Positions 1-7,638 of a DNA stretch of 11,274 bases are shown here, one piece after another. The stretch comes from Parafannyhessea sp902761955 (GTDB lineage Bacteria; Actinomycetota; Coriobacteriia; Coriobacteriales; Atopobiaceae). A program made the translations under genes and the position numbers. The number at the start of each line of letters is the position of its first letter. Position 1 is the stretch's first letter. The stretch lies in assembly GCA_902761955.1 (NCBI GenBank), contig CACWMM010000049.1:1-11274 (forward strand), read 5' to 3'. The notes below the pieces were generated by a model. It was not told the DNA's origin. It worked only from the letters and a program-made list of their open reading frames with translations, and made no database searches.

Positions 1-183
1 AACGTGAACTCGAGCCTGAGGAGGGCCATCGGCGACGCCTCGCCGATGGCCCTCGCGAAGGTGGCGCTGCCGGCCTCGCTCCTCGAGGGCCTCGGCCTCA
101 CGCTCGTCCCGCCGGATGAGGTCGAGACGCGTCCGGAGCTCGTCGAACGGCCCGGGCGAGAACGCGACGGCACCAGACGCTGA
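1..183 (+). CDS. IS30-type transposase, C-terminal end only (partial)
   Basis: An open frame runs from the window edge to TGA at 181-183 and gives about 60 residues. The stretch NSSLRRAIGDASPMALAK, followed by a Leu-rich segment (LLEGLGLTLVPPDEV), resembles the tail of IS30-family DDE transposases. There a 'LRRxLGG.SPM' motif and 'LLDxLG...PPDEV' close the protein after the integrase catalytic core. The catalytic DDE residues lie outside the window, so activity cannot be judged. The last dozen residues are Arg/Gly-rich and not recognisable. It reads towards the Mrr-type gene, and the intervening stretch carries repeats that may be the end of the element. The family assignment rests on remembered motif similarity over a short segment, so it is moderate. 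Confidence 0.55.
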   Translation, partial: NVNSSLRRAIGDASPMALAKVALPASLLEGLGLTLVPPDEVETRPELVERPGRERDGTRR

Positions 184-665
184 CAAGCAAGGCACACACG
201 AGCGGCGCGCGCGGGCGGGGACAAGGGCTAACCGGAAGGCTGCACTAAGCCTGGCATAGGACGGTGCGGTCGCCATGAGCCGTGCCGCGAAACGGTACCG
301 ACCGGTCGACCTCCTGCACTGACCACGCCGAAAACGCATCCCGCAACGCCGAGAACGGCGCAATTTCCCTGCACCTACTCTGTCAGCTGCGCTTACCCTG
401 CCGAAGCTGCACTAGCTTTGGCAATCAACCGATTGGCACCATCCGCGAGACGACCCCTTGCAACCCGCACGAGATTCCACCTGATGCGATACGGCCATAT
501 GGCAACAGCGGACGAGCCCGTAAACGCATCGGAGCCTCGGACAACGCACTGCAACCGCTCAGGGCTCCTGATAACCAACCTGCGGCCCCCACGGCGCGGA
601 GAGGGCTACGCTACCGAGAGTCATCGGCCGCGCCGTCGGCGCACCTATACGCGCGTCAATGGCGG
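184..665. other. Gene-free stretch between transposase tail and restriction gene
   Basis: No convincing gene is seen. The open frames here overlap one another on both strands, lack ribosome binding sites and have composition unlike the neighbouring genes. What it does hold is a set of short CTGCAC-centred repeats at 239-423, described separately, and probably the outer end of the insertion sequence. The exact terminus could not be fixed because the other end of the element is outside the window. Confidence 0.6.
239..423 (+). repeat. Four same-direction CTGCAC repeats, possible transposase-binding sites at IS end
   Basis: GCTGCACTAAGCCTGGCA (239-256) and GCTGCACTAGCTTTGGCA (406-423) match at 14 of 18 positions. 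Weaker relatives start at 313 (CCTGCACTGACC) and 368 (CCTGCACCTACTCTGTCA). All share CTGCAC and face the same way. The two best copies each sit in a small hairpin whose arms differ but still pair: AGGC/GCCT around 238-252 and AAGCT/AGCTT around 404-418. Repeated sites of this kind are known at the ends of some insertion sequences, where the transposase binds. Here the link is inferred from the transposase tail just upstream. Confidence 0.4.
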
Positions 666-674
666 TGAGATAAT
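666..674 (+). promoter_or_regulatory. Candidate extended -10 promoter for the Mrr-type gene
   Basis: TGA-GATAAT at 666-674 matches an extended -10 (TGnTATAAT with one mismatch). No good -35 is seen, which fits extended -10 promoters. Transcription would begin near 681, about 27 bases before the ATG at 708, leaving room for the AAGGAAGG ribosome binding site. Confidence 0.35.
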
Positions 675-707
675 GCCCTCGTAGACATGCGCAAGGAAGG
701 TTGCAAC

Positions 708-1694
708 ATGGTGGCATGGATGATTCGTGCGGGACGCGGGGGCGTGTACGCGCAGAGCTGGCTCGAGACCGGCACCATAGGCATTGGCTGGGACTTCGGC
801 GGGGCGGACTTAGCCCACATGCCAAAGGGCCGGATACGCGAGGCATACGTAGCTGCGCATCCCGGCGAGTCCAAGGGAAAGGTCAACGCGGCGGTCTCCC
901 AGGTCTATAAGTTCGCGCACGACATGGCCGAAGGCTCAACGGTCGTCATGTACGACCCCGAGACGCGACTCTACCACCTCGGCACGGTGGCGGGTCCCTG
1001 CGCGCCGACGACCCAGGATGGCGCAACCTACGTGCGTACGGTTTCCTGGCAGGGCCAGGCCCAGCGCGACGCGCTCTCTACTGCATCCAAGAACTCCCTC
1101 GGTGGCATATCCACGATCTTCTCGGTCTCCGACGAGGTGCTGGCAGACCTGAGGCGCGCTGCGATAAAGCCGTCCGAAGTCCCCGTGGCGCCCGCCGACC
1201 AGGACGACGAGGACACCGAGGAGGAGGCGCGCTACGCGACCTTCGACAACGGCATTGAGCGAATAAAGGACCGTCTTCTCGCCGTCGACCCCGACGACAT
1301 GGAACAGCTCACTGCCGGGCTCCTGCGCGCGATGGGCTACCACGCCCGCGTCACGCCGAAGGGTCCCGATGGTGGCAGGGACGTCATCGCCTCGCCCGAC
1401 GCACTGGGCCTCGAGGTGCCGCGCATTATCTGCGAGGTGAAGCATCGCAAGGGCTCTATGGGCGCTCCGCAGCTGCGTGCGTTCATCGGCGGACTGCGCG
1501 GCGGTGACCGCGGGCTCTACGTCAGCACGGGCGGCTTCACGAAGGAGGCCCGCTACGAGGCTGACCGCTCCAACGTCCCCGTGCGCCTACTCGACCTCGA
1601 CGGCTTCGCGCGCCTCTACGCCGACTTCTACGACCGCACCGACGAGGACGCCCGCGCCATCCTGCCTCTCGTCCGCATCTGGTGGCCGGCGTAG
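708..1694 (+). CDS. Mrr-type restriction endonuclease
   Basis: This is a 328-residue protein. The start at 708 is preferred over the upstream ATG at 687 because AAGGAAGG (692-699) sits 8 bases before it, and because relatives begin near MxWMxRAG. The C-terminal domain (about residues 195-310) carries the Mrr nuclease signature of the PD-(D/E)xK fold: GGRDV with Asp225, then ICEVK with Glu243 and Lys245, so the catalytic set appears complete. The N-terminal 110 residues (WMIRAGRGG, TIGIGW, then YDPETRLYHLGTV) form a domain often fused to Mrr nucleases. It probably reads modified or foreign DNA, but this is inference. An acidic linker (DQDDEDTEEE) joins the two. Mrr enzymes are typically Type IV, cutting modified DNA, and no methylase is beside it. 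The next gene follows after 6 bases, suggesting one transcript. Confidence 0.82.
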   Translation: MVAWMIRAGRGGVYAQSWLETGTIGIGWDFGGADLAHMPKGRIREAYVAAHPGESKGKVNAAVSQVYKFAHDMAEGSTVVMYDPETRLYHLGTVAGPCAPTTQDGATYVRTVSWQGQAQRDALSTASKNSLGGISTIFSVSDEVLADLRRAAIKPSEVPVAPADQDDEDTEEEARYATFDNGIERIKDRLLAVDPDDMEQLTAGLLRAMGYHARVTPKGPDGGRDVIASPDALGLEVPRIICEVKHRKGSMGAPQLRAFIGGLRGGDRGLYVSTGGFTKEARYEADRSNVPVRLLDLDGFARLYADFYDRTDEDARAILPLVRIWWPA

Positions 1695-1700
1695 ACTGCC

Positions 1701-2621
1701 ATGAGCTATCGTGCGAGCATCGTCATAAGGGAAGGCGGGAAGAGCAGCTTTCACGGATTGAGCCTCTATGACCCGCTTCCATACCTGTTCCTGCGGCCTG
1801 GGCAGTTGAAGGCGTTTGCAGATTCCACCCGCTTCGATCTGAGCGGCCTCAATAACGTTTGGAGCGAGACGGGCATCCTTATGGACGCAGACGGGAAGCA
1901 GCTGCTCTACTTCGGCAGCGATGACAGCACCTGGGAGATAGGGTTCCGCAAAGTGCTCGACGCCTTCCTTGAGCGCTCCCTCTGGCCGGGCTGGAATGTG
2001 CGGTTCTGTCCTCGCCATCTCGTGGACTTCGCGGAGGCGCTGGGGCTCGAAAGCCCGATGACGCCGTGGCTAGGTGATGCGCCAGACCTCTATGATTTGA
2101 AGTACTGGATCGGCAGTGAGTCGCGCCTAGACAGCCTCAACGATGGCGAGATTTCGAGCGCGATTATAGTGAGAAAAGGTGGTGTGCATTACCTGCACAC
2201 TATCGACTCCATGTGCGTGATCTACATTCTCGATCATGGGGAGGAACTTGTCGCACCGCTTCTCAAGCCAGGCTTGGACAAGCTCGTTTCCGGCATCGAT
2301 GGTGACGGGCTCTGCTCGTCCGCTCTCATCGACTGCGACGGTAGAACCCTCACGTACTGGTACGTGGACGGGGACAGGCCGCCAGAGTACTTCCAGCGCT
2401 TTTGGCCGGGATGGGAATTGGTTGACATCCAAGATGACTATCAGGCGTTCTCTAAGGCCACGGATGGAATCGTCACGTTCTACGAGTCGATAGACATGGA
2501 ACGTGCCATTGCGGGCATACGCGCCTGCAACCATATCGACGTCTACGATGACAAGCCCACCATACCGCCCGAGAAATTCGAGTCGATGCTGTTATCGTTT
2601 CTGGCTGGCTATCAGCCATGA
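1701..2621 (+). CDS. Unknown protein with two tandem copies of a 'DxDG...WPGW' domain
   Basis: This is a 306-residue protein of no family I recognise. It starts 6 bases after the Mrr-type stop with no strong ribosome binding site of its own, so translation is probably coupled. It has a clear internal duplication. Residues 5-105 contain SIVIREGG, ILMDADGKQLLYF (59-71) and WPGW (95-98). Residues 153-243 contain AIIVRKGG, ALIDCDGRTLTYW (208-220) and WPGW (235-238). No signal peptide or membrane helix is seen, so it should be cytoplasmic. Coupling to a nuclease suggests an accessory, regulatory or immunity role in the same system, but this rests only on position. Alternatively it may be an unrelated immunity-like protein. 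The gene ends just before the 3' end of the convergent phage portal gene. Confidence 0.75.
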   Translation: MSYRASIVIREGGKSSFHGLSLYDPLPYLFLRPGQLKAFADSTRFDLSGLNNVWSETGILMDADGKQLLYFGSDDSTWEIGFRKVLDAFLERSLWPGWNVRFCPRHLVDFAEALGLESPMTPWLGDAPDLYDLKYWIGSESRLDSLNDGEISSAIIVRKGGVHYLHTIDSMCVIYILDHGEELVAPLLKPGLDKLVSGIDGDGLCSSALIDCDGRTLTYWYVDGDRPPEYFQRFWPGWELVDIQDDYQAFSKATDGIVTFYESIDMERAIAGIRACNHIDVYDDKPTIPPEKFESMLLSFLAGYQP

Positions 2622-2717
2622 CGTGCAGGTTTTGGTTCATTTCTGCAGGGCTGTTTGAGTGGTTGAAGAAGCGTTCTAATCGTTGCCTTCCTTCGTCTTC
2701 TCATACCATCGAGCACG

Positions 2718-4034
2718 TTACTCCTCCGGGCGCATGAGCCCTGCCGCGACCTCGTCCATGTCCTGTCGCTTCTCGGAGGCGGTGTCCTGCACGATGGAGT
2801 CGTCGTATATCGCGGACACGTCGCCCTCGTCGGGAAGGCCCTCGCCCATGTGCCGCGCGCAGGCGAGAAGGGCGTGCGCGACGCCCGCGAGCGCCCCCTC
2901 CAGCGCGTTCTCGTTCTTGCGGACGTTGCGCATGAGGGCGCTGTTGTCGCTCGAGACCTCCGTGGCCGTCTTCACGTAGCCCACGTTGTCCAGGTCGAAG
3001 TAGTTCGTCCCCAGGCCCACGAGGTCGCCCAGCACCTGCAGCGCCAGGCGGAACGCCCTGCCCTGCGCCTCGGTGCGCAGCGCGGGCGCGAACTCCTGGA
3101 TCGTGTCCTCGGTCGACATGACCTTCCTGAACACCGTGCAGTCGCCCTTTCCAAAGGGGATGGGCACGCGCCTGCCGTCCTTCGTCCTCTCCTGGTCGAA
3201 CATCACGTCGGAGAGGAACACCCTCATCTTGCCCGCGTCAATCTCGTTTATGAGCGCGTCGTAGGCAAGGTCCACGCTCTGCACCGCGTCGACGGCGTCG
3301 GCGAACACGCTCTGCCCGTAGGGCGAGAAGTCCACCCTCGTGTTCGGCACCGCCGGCCGCACGATGCCGAAGGTGGGGGAGGCGCACCCCGTCGACACGT
3401 CCGCGGCCACGCCCGGCACCGCCACCTCGCGCCCGTCCGCGTCGAAGCAGACCGTGCGGATTCGGCAGGCCCCGTCGTCGCCCACCACGTGCATCTGCAG
3501 CTGGTCGAGAAGTGCCCCGCGCGAGAAGCACCTCGTGACGAAGGCGCACTCCCGCACGCCCTCCGCGTCCCAGGACAGCGGCACCACCATGCGCGCGTCG
3601 TAGTGCCGCACACGCACCAGGTGCCGCCCCACGTCCATCCACACGGCAAAAGCCCCGGTCCCCAGCCCGAACGCCCGCACCACGGTCTCCTGGGCCCTTC
3701 CCCAGAAGCTCGTGGCCGAGAGGAGCGATGCCAGCCAGTCGCTGCACGCCTGGCTCTCGCACGCCACCACGGTCTTCTCGTCCAGAAGGAGCGACCCCCA
3801 CTCCCTGCACACCCGCATCGCCGGCATGATCGAGCGCCTGTGCACCTGGTACACCCGCCCGAACCCGTCGGTGTCCCTGTAGTCGTAGAACTCCCCAACG
3901 GCCCTCATCCAGCGGTCCCACTCACGCACGTGCGGCTCCATGTCCTCCAGCGCCCTGGTCGAGTACCCCGCGCCCCTCAGGTACGCCCTCACGCACTCCG
4001 GCACCCAGTACCCCTCCGTCGCCTCCATGCTCAT
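2718..4034 (-). CDS. Phage portal protein (SPP1 gp6-like), probably C-terminally truncated
   Basis: Portal proteins form the dodecameric ring through which DNA enters the capsid. This 438-residue product has features of the SPP1 gp6-like family: FGLGTGAFAVW (about 122-132) and the hallmark KTATEVSSDNS (355-365) followed by the Arg/Glu-rich helix. The C-terminus has DDSIVQD...EVAAGLM, typical of the end of this family. The ATG at 4034 is chosen because AAGGAGG (4046-4040) lies 5 bases ahead; a TTG at 4049 is less likely. The frame stops at TAA (2720-2718) after LMRPEE, yet continues RARWYEKTKEGND to a TAG at 2678-2676. Relatives usually read EEYRxRWYG here, so a Tyr codon has probably become a stop. 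The rest of the phage head module is absent, so it is a relic, possibly still translated. Confidence 0.8.
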   Translation of the reverse strand: MSMEATEGYWVPECVRAYLRGAGYSTRALEDMEPHVREWDRWMRAVGEFYDYRDTDGFGRVYQVHRRSIMPAMRVCREWGSLLLDEKTVVACESQACSDWLASLLSATSFWGRAQETVVRAFGLGTGAFAVWMDVGRHLVRVRHYDARMVVPLSWDAEGVRECAFVTRCFSRGALLDQLQMHVVGDDGACRIRTVCFDADGREVAVPGVAADVSTGCASPTFGIVRPAVPNTRVDFSPYGQSVFADAVDAVQSVDLAYDALINEIDAGKMRVFLSDVMFDQERTKDGRRVPIPFGKGDCTVFRKVMSTEDTIQEFAPALRTEAQGRAFRLALQVLGDLVGLGTNYFDLDNVGYVKTATEVSSDNSALMRNVRKNENALEGALAGVAHALLACARHMGEGLPDEGDVSAIYDDSIVQDTASEKRQDMDEVAAGLMRPEE

Positions 4035-4171
4035 GCTGGCCTCCTTCAATCAAAGTGAGAAGAACGGCCCGATAATCCCGCACCGTCACATGCCTGCGTG
4101 CCCTTGCGCTTCTTTGGTTAGGGGAATAAAGAGAAGGAGTTTAAGCTGACAACAATGACGAGAGGTTCACC

Positions 4172-5353
4172 ATGTCGAAGAAGAAGGAAAGAGATGCCGT
4201 CACGCCGCAGGAGGTTCTCGAGCGCTTCGTCATTCGCGCCCGCAGGGTCAAGGCGCACTCCCTCGTCCAGGACGGTTCGGTCGAGAGGTACGCCAAGACG
4301 CAGATGACCGTCAGCTTCTCGATGACAACTGAGGCCGTCACAATCAAGGACGTCGTCGTTCCGGACGAGGAGGTCTTCGAGTCCCTCGCGACGCGCCTGC
4401 GCCCGTTCATCGTAAAGAGCGAGCCAATCTACCTCCCCGACGTTTTCAGGGCAATCAGGTCTCTAGTGCCCGTAGATGCCCTGGGGAAGAAGGACGAGGA
4501 CCTCGAGAGGGCGCTCGCCTCCGCAGAGCAACGCTTCGAGCACCGCTTCCGTGAGCAGGATGTCAAGACGTATGCCATTCAGCTCCTGGACGGGGAGGGC
4601 AACCCCGAGTCCGGGTACGTCTCGGACGCCGTCATGGCGGGCTCCTGGCTGTACACGGACACGGTGCACGCAGACCCACACGGTAAGAAGGCTGAGGGAA
4701 AGAAGTTCGGCTATCGCGCGCGCTATGCGGCTGCCTCGCCCTTCTTCTGCGAGCTTGCGATTCTCATCGTCAGCATGCTCAACATCGTGAGGGCGCTTGT
4801 CGAGAAGGGCTACCTGACAATCTCTGACACAGTCTGGTCGGAGCCAGTCACCTATGCGGAGGCAGAGGAGACCGCGGGCGAGAGGGTCGTGGAGGGCTCC
4901 ATGCGCGTCTTTCCCGTGGGTACGATTTCCCCGGATTGGGCAAGGCTTGAGGACATTCCCGGCGGTATCGAGGCCACCCCCATGATTGTCGGTCTTCTTG
5001 CCGATCGGGAAGGCCGTGCGGTGCTGACCTTGCATGGGGAGAGCGGGGAGCCCATCGCGTGGTATCCGGCATACCGAAGGCTGGGAGACGACACCTTCGT
5101 GTTTCTGGTGAACGACATCCTTTCGCTGACGGTTCCCCGTGACATCCTCTCTGGCAATCCGAGCGCCATTCCAATCCTCGAGGTTATTAAGGGAAGAGAA
5201 GCTGAGGCGTACTCGCTTCTCAGGAGCTTCTCGTCCCCGCGCCGTATCGAGGTCAGTTTCAATTACGACGGCAAGAAACAGGGGTTCATGCTCTCTTTCG
5301 AACTGTCCTCAGACGAAGTCGGCGAGTTGTCGTCAAGGGATGGCGAGCGGTAG
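4172..5353 (+). CDS. Unknown 393-residue protein inserted between terminase and portal
   Basis: I do not recognise this protein. GAGAGG (4160-4165) lies 6 bases before the ATG. A basic N-terminus (MSKKKER) leads into an alpha/beta region with a beta-type segment TQMTVSFSM (43-51). A charged stretch (105-130) follows. Next comes a conserved-looking central block with SWLYTDTVHADP (158-169), a basic GKKAEGKKFGYRARY and a hydrophobic helix FFCELAILIVSMLNIV (191-206), then ISDTVWSEPV. Residues 240-380 look beta-rich. The single hydrophobic stretch reads more like a buried helix than a membrane anchor. The gene lies antisense to, and exactly between, the two phage packaging genes, where phages normally have no gap. 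It also has AbiL-like genes downstream. A cargo or anti-phage role is plausible but unproven. Its last bases overlap the terminase remnant frame. Confidence 0.75.
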   Translation: MSKKKERDAVTPQEVLERFVIRARRVKAHSLVQDGSVERYAKTQMTVSFSMTTEAVTIKDVVVPDEEVFESLATRLRPFIVKSEPIYLPDVFRAIRSLVPVDALGKKDEDLERALASAEQRFEHRFREQDVKTYAIQLLDGEGNPESGYVSDAVMAGSWLYTDTVHADPHGKKAEGKKFGYRARYAAASPFFCELAILIVSMLNIVRALVEKGYLTISDTVWSEPVTYAEAEETAGERVVEGSMRVFPVGTISPDWARLEDIPGGIEATPMIVGLLADREGRAVLTLHGESGEPIAWYPAYRRLGDDTFVFLVNDILSLTVPRDILSGNPSAIPILEVIKGREAEAYSLLRSFSSPRRIEVSFNYDGKKQGFMLSFELSSDEVGELSSRDGER

Positions 5354-5725
5354 GAAGGCGAGAAGTACCTCCCTCCGTTGAGAAACCCCTACGCCCCCCC
5401 GCAGCACGTCGTCCATCACCGCGTACCTCACGGCGTCGATGCTGTGGTCGTTCCCGTCAGGGATCTCGTCCACCCAGGTCACGTCGCGGTCGCGCTCGAA
5501 CTCCTTCAGTCGGAACTCCTCATAGACGAGCGGGCACCGCACCGGGTCTATCACGATCTCGCGCAGCCCCGCCAGCCACTCGTACGAGAGCCGCCTCATG
5601 TTGCTCTTCCGTGCGGGCCGCACCCGCAGCCCCAGTTCGCGCCGCCACACTGCCATCGACTGCTTTCCGTCCGGCGTGTCGTCCGCCCATATCAACTCGT
5701 CGTGCTGGTAGGAATCATCCTTCAT
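5333..5725 (-). pseudogene. Phage terminase large subunit, C-terminal fragment
   Basis: The frame encodes the end of the nuclease domain of a large terminase (TerL), the motor that cuts and packages phage DNA. DELIWADDTPDGKQS is followed by LRVRPARKS, a WLAGLREIVIDPxRCP stretch and PDGNDHSIDAVRYA. The last is the C-terminal metal-binding block seen in this family. Only about 115 terminase residues remain (roughly 5372-5725). The ATPase domain and the first part of the nuclease are missing, and the 5' side is replaced by the ATPase/RloB cassette. The recognisable sequence ends near DDVLRGGVGVS. Beyond that the frame runs into the 3' end of the convergent 393-residue gene. The portal gene follows on the same strand, the normal phage order. 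It is certainly non-functional as a terminase. Confidence 0.8.
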
Positions 5726-5763
5726 TCCATATTGAATGGTTAAAGCCATTTTTCGTAGCATAC

Positions 5764-5792
5764 TTACAAATCTTGTCGATACCCATTATACT
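5764..5792 (+). promoter_or_regulatory. Sigma-70-type promoter of the ATPase/RloB cassette
   Basis: TTACAA (5764-5769) and TATACT (5787-5792) are separated by 17 bases, a near-consensus housekeeping promoter. Transcription would start near 5799, about 20 bases before the GTG start at 5820. The AT-rich patch contrasts with the GC-rich surroundings and lies just outside the terminase fragment. TTACAAA recurs at 5798-5804, which could mark an operator, though this is weak. Confidence 0.6.
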
Positions 5793-5819
5793 TTCGATTA
5801 CAAAGGGAAGGGGTGTGTC

Positions 5820-7010
5820 GTGTACAAGCTCATATCGCTCACGATAGATAACTACCGCTCGTTTTGTGACCCACAGACGCTCTACCTGGACGGACGAGAA
5901 GGCCATTCCGTTACTGCGGTATTCGGCCCGAATGCGGGCGGCAAGTCCAACATCGTAAAGGCGCTCGTCGCCCTTGCGAACTCGATAAGAAGGTCCTCCA
6001 GCCCGAACTTCCATCTCCCCTACGAACCGTTCCTCCTCAGGGCCGGCAAGGACCAGGAGCCAACGTCACTTGGCATCACCTTCGCACTGGACGACAGGCG
6101 CTACGAGTACTCCGTCTCGTTCACCGCGGAAAGGGTTACGCACGAATCCCTGCACGAGCAGTCCCCTAAGACCGGAAGAATGAACAAGGTGTTTGAGAGG
6201 ACGCCCGAGGGGCTCAATCCATATGCCAAGCAATACGGGTTCGGCAAGAGGCTCCTCGACAAGACCCGACCAGACACCCTCATCATCACCAAAGGTAGAG
6301 AGGACAACAACGACTATTCCAATATCGTGTTCGGCCTCCTAGACCACATCACGATCGTATCGCCAAGTCCCGATGCGCCTACACCGCTATTCGTGGAGAT
6401 GCTGAAGAACGACGCCGGACTTCGCACAAAGACGCTAGAGCTTCTCAAGCGCTGTGATTTCTCAATCCGCGACATCAAGTTCACCGATGTCGCGCTGCCC
6501 GATGACTTTTTCGATCAGCTGCCCGTACAGCTTCCCGCAGAAGTAAAGAGGGCAATGGCCGAAAAGGGCTCTACGGCATTCACAACCGTCCACGCAGTTC
6601 GCGACGAGGAGCAAACCATCGTAGGGTCCCGCGACCTCGACTTCTGGAGCCAAGAGTCAATGGGAACCCAGAAGTTCTTCGAAGTGGCGGTACCTATTAT
6701 TGATGCCCTAGAGAATGACAAGACGATTTTCATCGATGAGTTCGGCACCTACATTCACCCAACGCTCGTGCACGCCATCATCTCGCTGTTCGGAGAATCT
6801 AGCAGCAAGTCAGCCTACATGATCCTCACGACGCATGGCACAAACATGCTCCGCGAACTCTCGCGCGACGAGATAGTCCTCGTAGAGAAAAACTACGCGG
6901 AAGAGTCTCTCATTACACCGCTGCGCGACCTCGGCGTGCGCGATGGGGAGGCATTCGAGAAGAGATATCTCGCCGGTCTCTACGGCGGTATCCCCATCGT
7001 CGAAGATTAG
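5820..7010 (+). CDS. AAA/ABC-type ATPase of an AbiL-like (RloA-like) defence pair
   Basis: This is a 396-residue ATPase of the AAA_15/AAA_21 group (OLD and ABC-related). GTG at 5820 is preferred because GGAAGGGG (5806-5813) lies 6 bases ahead and LISLTIDNYRSF, the usual first strand, follows at once; the upstream ATG at 5736 lies within terminase DNA and ahead of the promoter. The Walker A motif GPNAGGKS is at residues 36-43. An ABC-signature-like SMGTQKF is in the second half, Walker B is TIFIDEFG (Asp306, Glu307), and an H-loop-like TTHGTN contains His339. All nucleotide-binding elements look intact. The partner gene begins 8 bases downstream. In AbiL and related systems such an ATPase probably senses phage and controls the RloB partner. 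PARIS uses a comparable ATPase plus Toprim pair but a different effector family. Confidence 0.8.
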   Translation: MYKLISLTIDNYRSFCDPQTLYLDGREGHSVTAVFGPNAGGKSNIVKALVALANSIRRSSSPNFHLPYEPFLLRAGKDQEPTSLGITFALDDRRYEYSVSFTAERVTHESLHEQSPKTGRMNKVFERTPEGLNPYAKQYGFGKRLLDKTRPDTLIITKGREDNNDYSNIVFGLLDHITIVSPSPDAPTPLFVEMLKNDAGLRTKTLELLKRCDFSIRDIKFTDVALPDDFFDQLPVQLPAEVKRAMAEKGSTAFTTVHAVRDEEQTIVGSRDLDFWSQESMGTQKFFEVAVPIIDALENDKTIFIDEFGTYIHPTLVHAIISLFGESSSKSAYMILTTHGTNMLRELSRDEIVLVEKNYAEESLITPLRDLGVRDGEAFEKRYLAGLYGGIPIVED

Positions 7011-7018
7011 GAGCCGCC

Positions 7019-7612
7019 GTGCCGCAGACAAAGACCAAGAAGAGATTCCTGCTCATCTGCTGCGAGGGCAAGACCGAGAAGGAATACTTCACGATTTTAA
7101 GGAGGCTATACCGCCTCCCGGGAGCAAGAGTTGTAATTCTGGGTGAAAAGGGACAGCACAAAGCCCTCGTCGACAGAACCGTCAGCGAGAGAAAGCTGTT
7201 CTGCGAGAAGGACAACATCGACCCCAGCGACGTGGAATGCTGGGCAGTCTGCGATGACGACGGAATGTCGCTTTCCTACGCAGAACTCCTACGTTACTCG
7301 GAGGAGCACGATGTCCGACTCGCATTCTCGCGACCCCAATTCGAAGCCTTTCTTCTGCAACACTTTGAGCAATCGGGAGAGCACGACCAGAAGAGGCTGT
7401 ACGCGAAGCTCGGTGAGTACGCCACCCAATACTGCGGCATTACAGTCGAGTATGAGAAGTCTAGCCTTGACTGGATGGCCGATGTTCTTGATACCCGACC
7501 GAAGCTCGTGAGAGTGGCTGTAACCAATGCAGATCAGAGGAAGAAGCAGTCCGCACGGGTTTTCCTTACCGTGCAAGACCTGGTGAAGCGGATGAGGGAA
7601 CTAGGGAAATAG
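7019..7612 (+). CDS. RloB-family protein (AbiLii-like effector, Toprim-related)
   Basis: This is a 197-residue protein starting with GTG at 7019, 5 bases after AGGAG (7009-7013), which overlaps the stop of the ATPase gene. RloB proteins have a Toprim-like fold and are thought to be nucleases. Visible motifs are CEGKTE (15-20, with Glu16), the acidic cluster VCDDDG (77-82) and SRPQFEAFLLQHF (104-116). The last matches the family's SNPxFExWLLxHF, with Arg in place of the usual Asn and Phe-Leu in place of Trp-Leu. The C-terminal helix region (TNADQRKKQSARVFLTVQDLV) is as expected. RloB next to an AAA ATPase is the AbiL abortive-infection layout. The effector activity is inferred from the family. 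A strong hairpin closes the cassette. Confidence 0.8.
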   Translation: MPQTKTKKRFLLICCEGKTEKEYFTILRRLYRLPGARVVILGEKGQHKALVDRTVSERKLFCEKDNIDPSDVECWAVCDDDGMSLSYAELLRYSEEHDVRLAFSRPQFEAFLLQHFEQSGEHDQKRLYAKLGEYATQYCGITVEYEKSSLDWMADVLDTRPKLVRVAVTNADQRKKQSARVFLTVQDLVKRMRELGK

Positions 7613-7638
7613 TTTTTCAACCAGAGATAACTTTCCCA

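Noticed and set aside
282..684. Open frames on + (282-668, 418-684) and - (393-578) in the gap after the transposase
   Set aside because: They overlap each other on three frames, lack ribosome binding sites, and are rich in Arg, Pro, Thr and Ser as expected from random reading of GC-rich DNA.
2850..4058. Long + strand frame opposite the portal gene
   Set aside because: It is the antisense shadow of the portal gene: rich in His, Arg, Pro and Val with no domain, while the - strand reading has clear portal motifs.
5736..5819. Upstream ATG extension of the ATPase gene
   Set aside because: These codons lie ahead of or over the promoter and lack a ribosome binding site; GTG at 5820 has a well-spaced one and begins at the conserved first strand.
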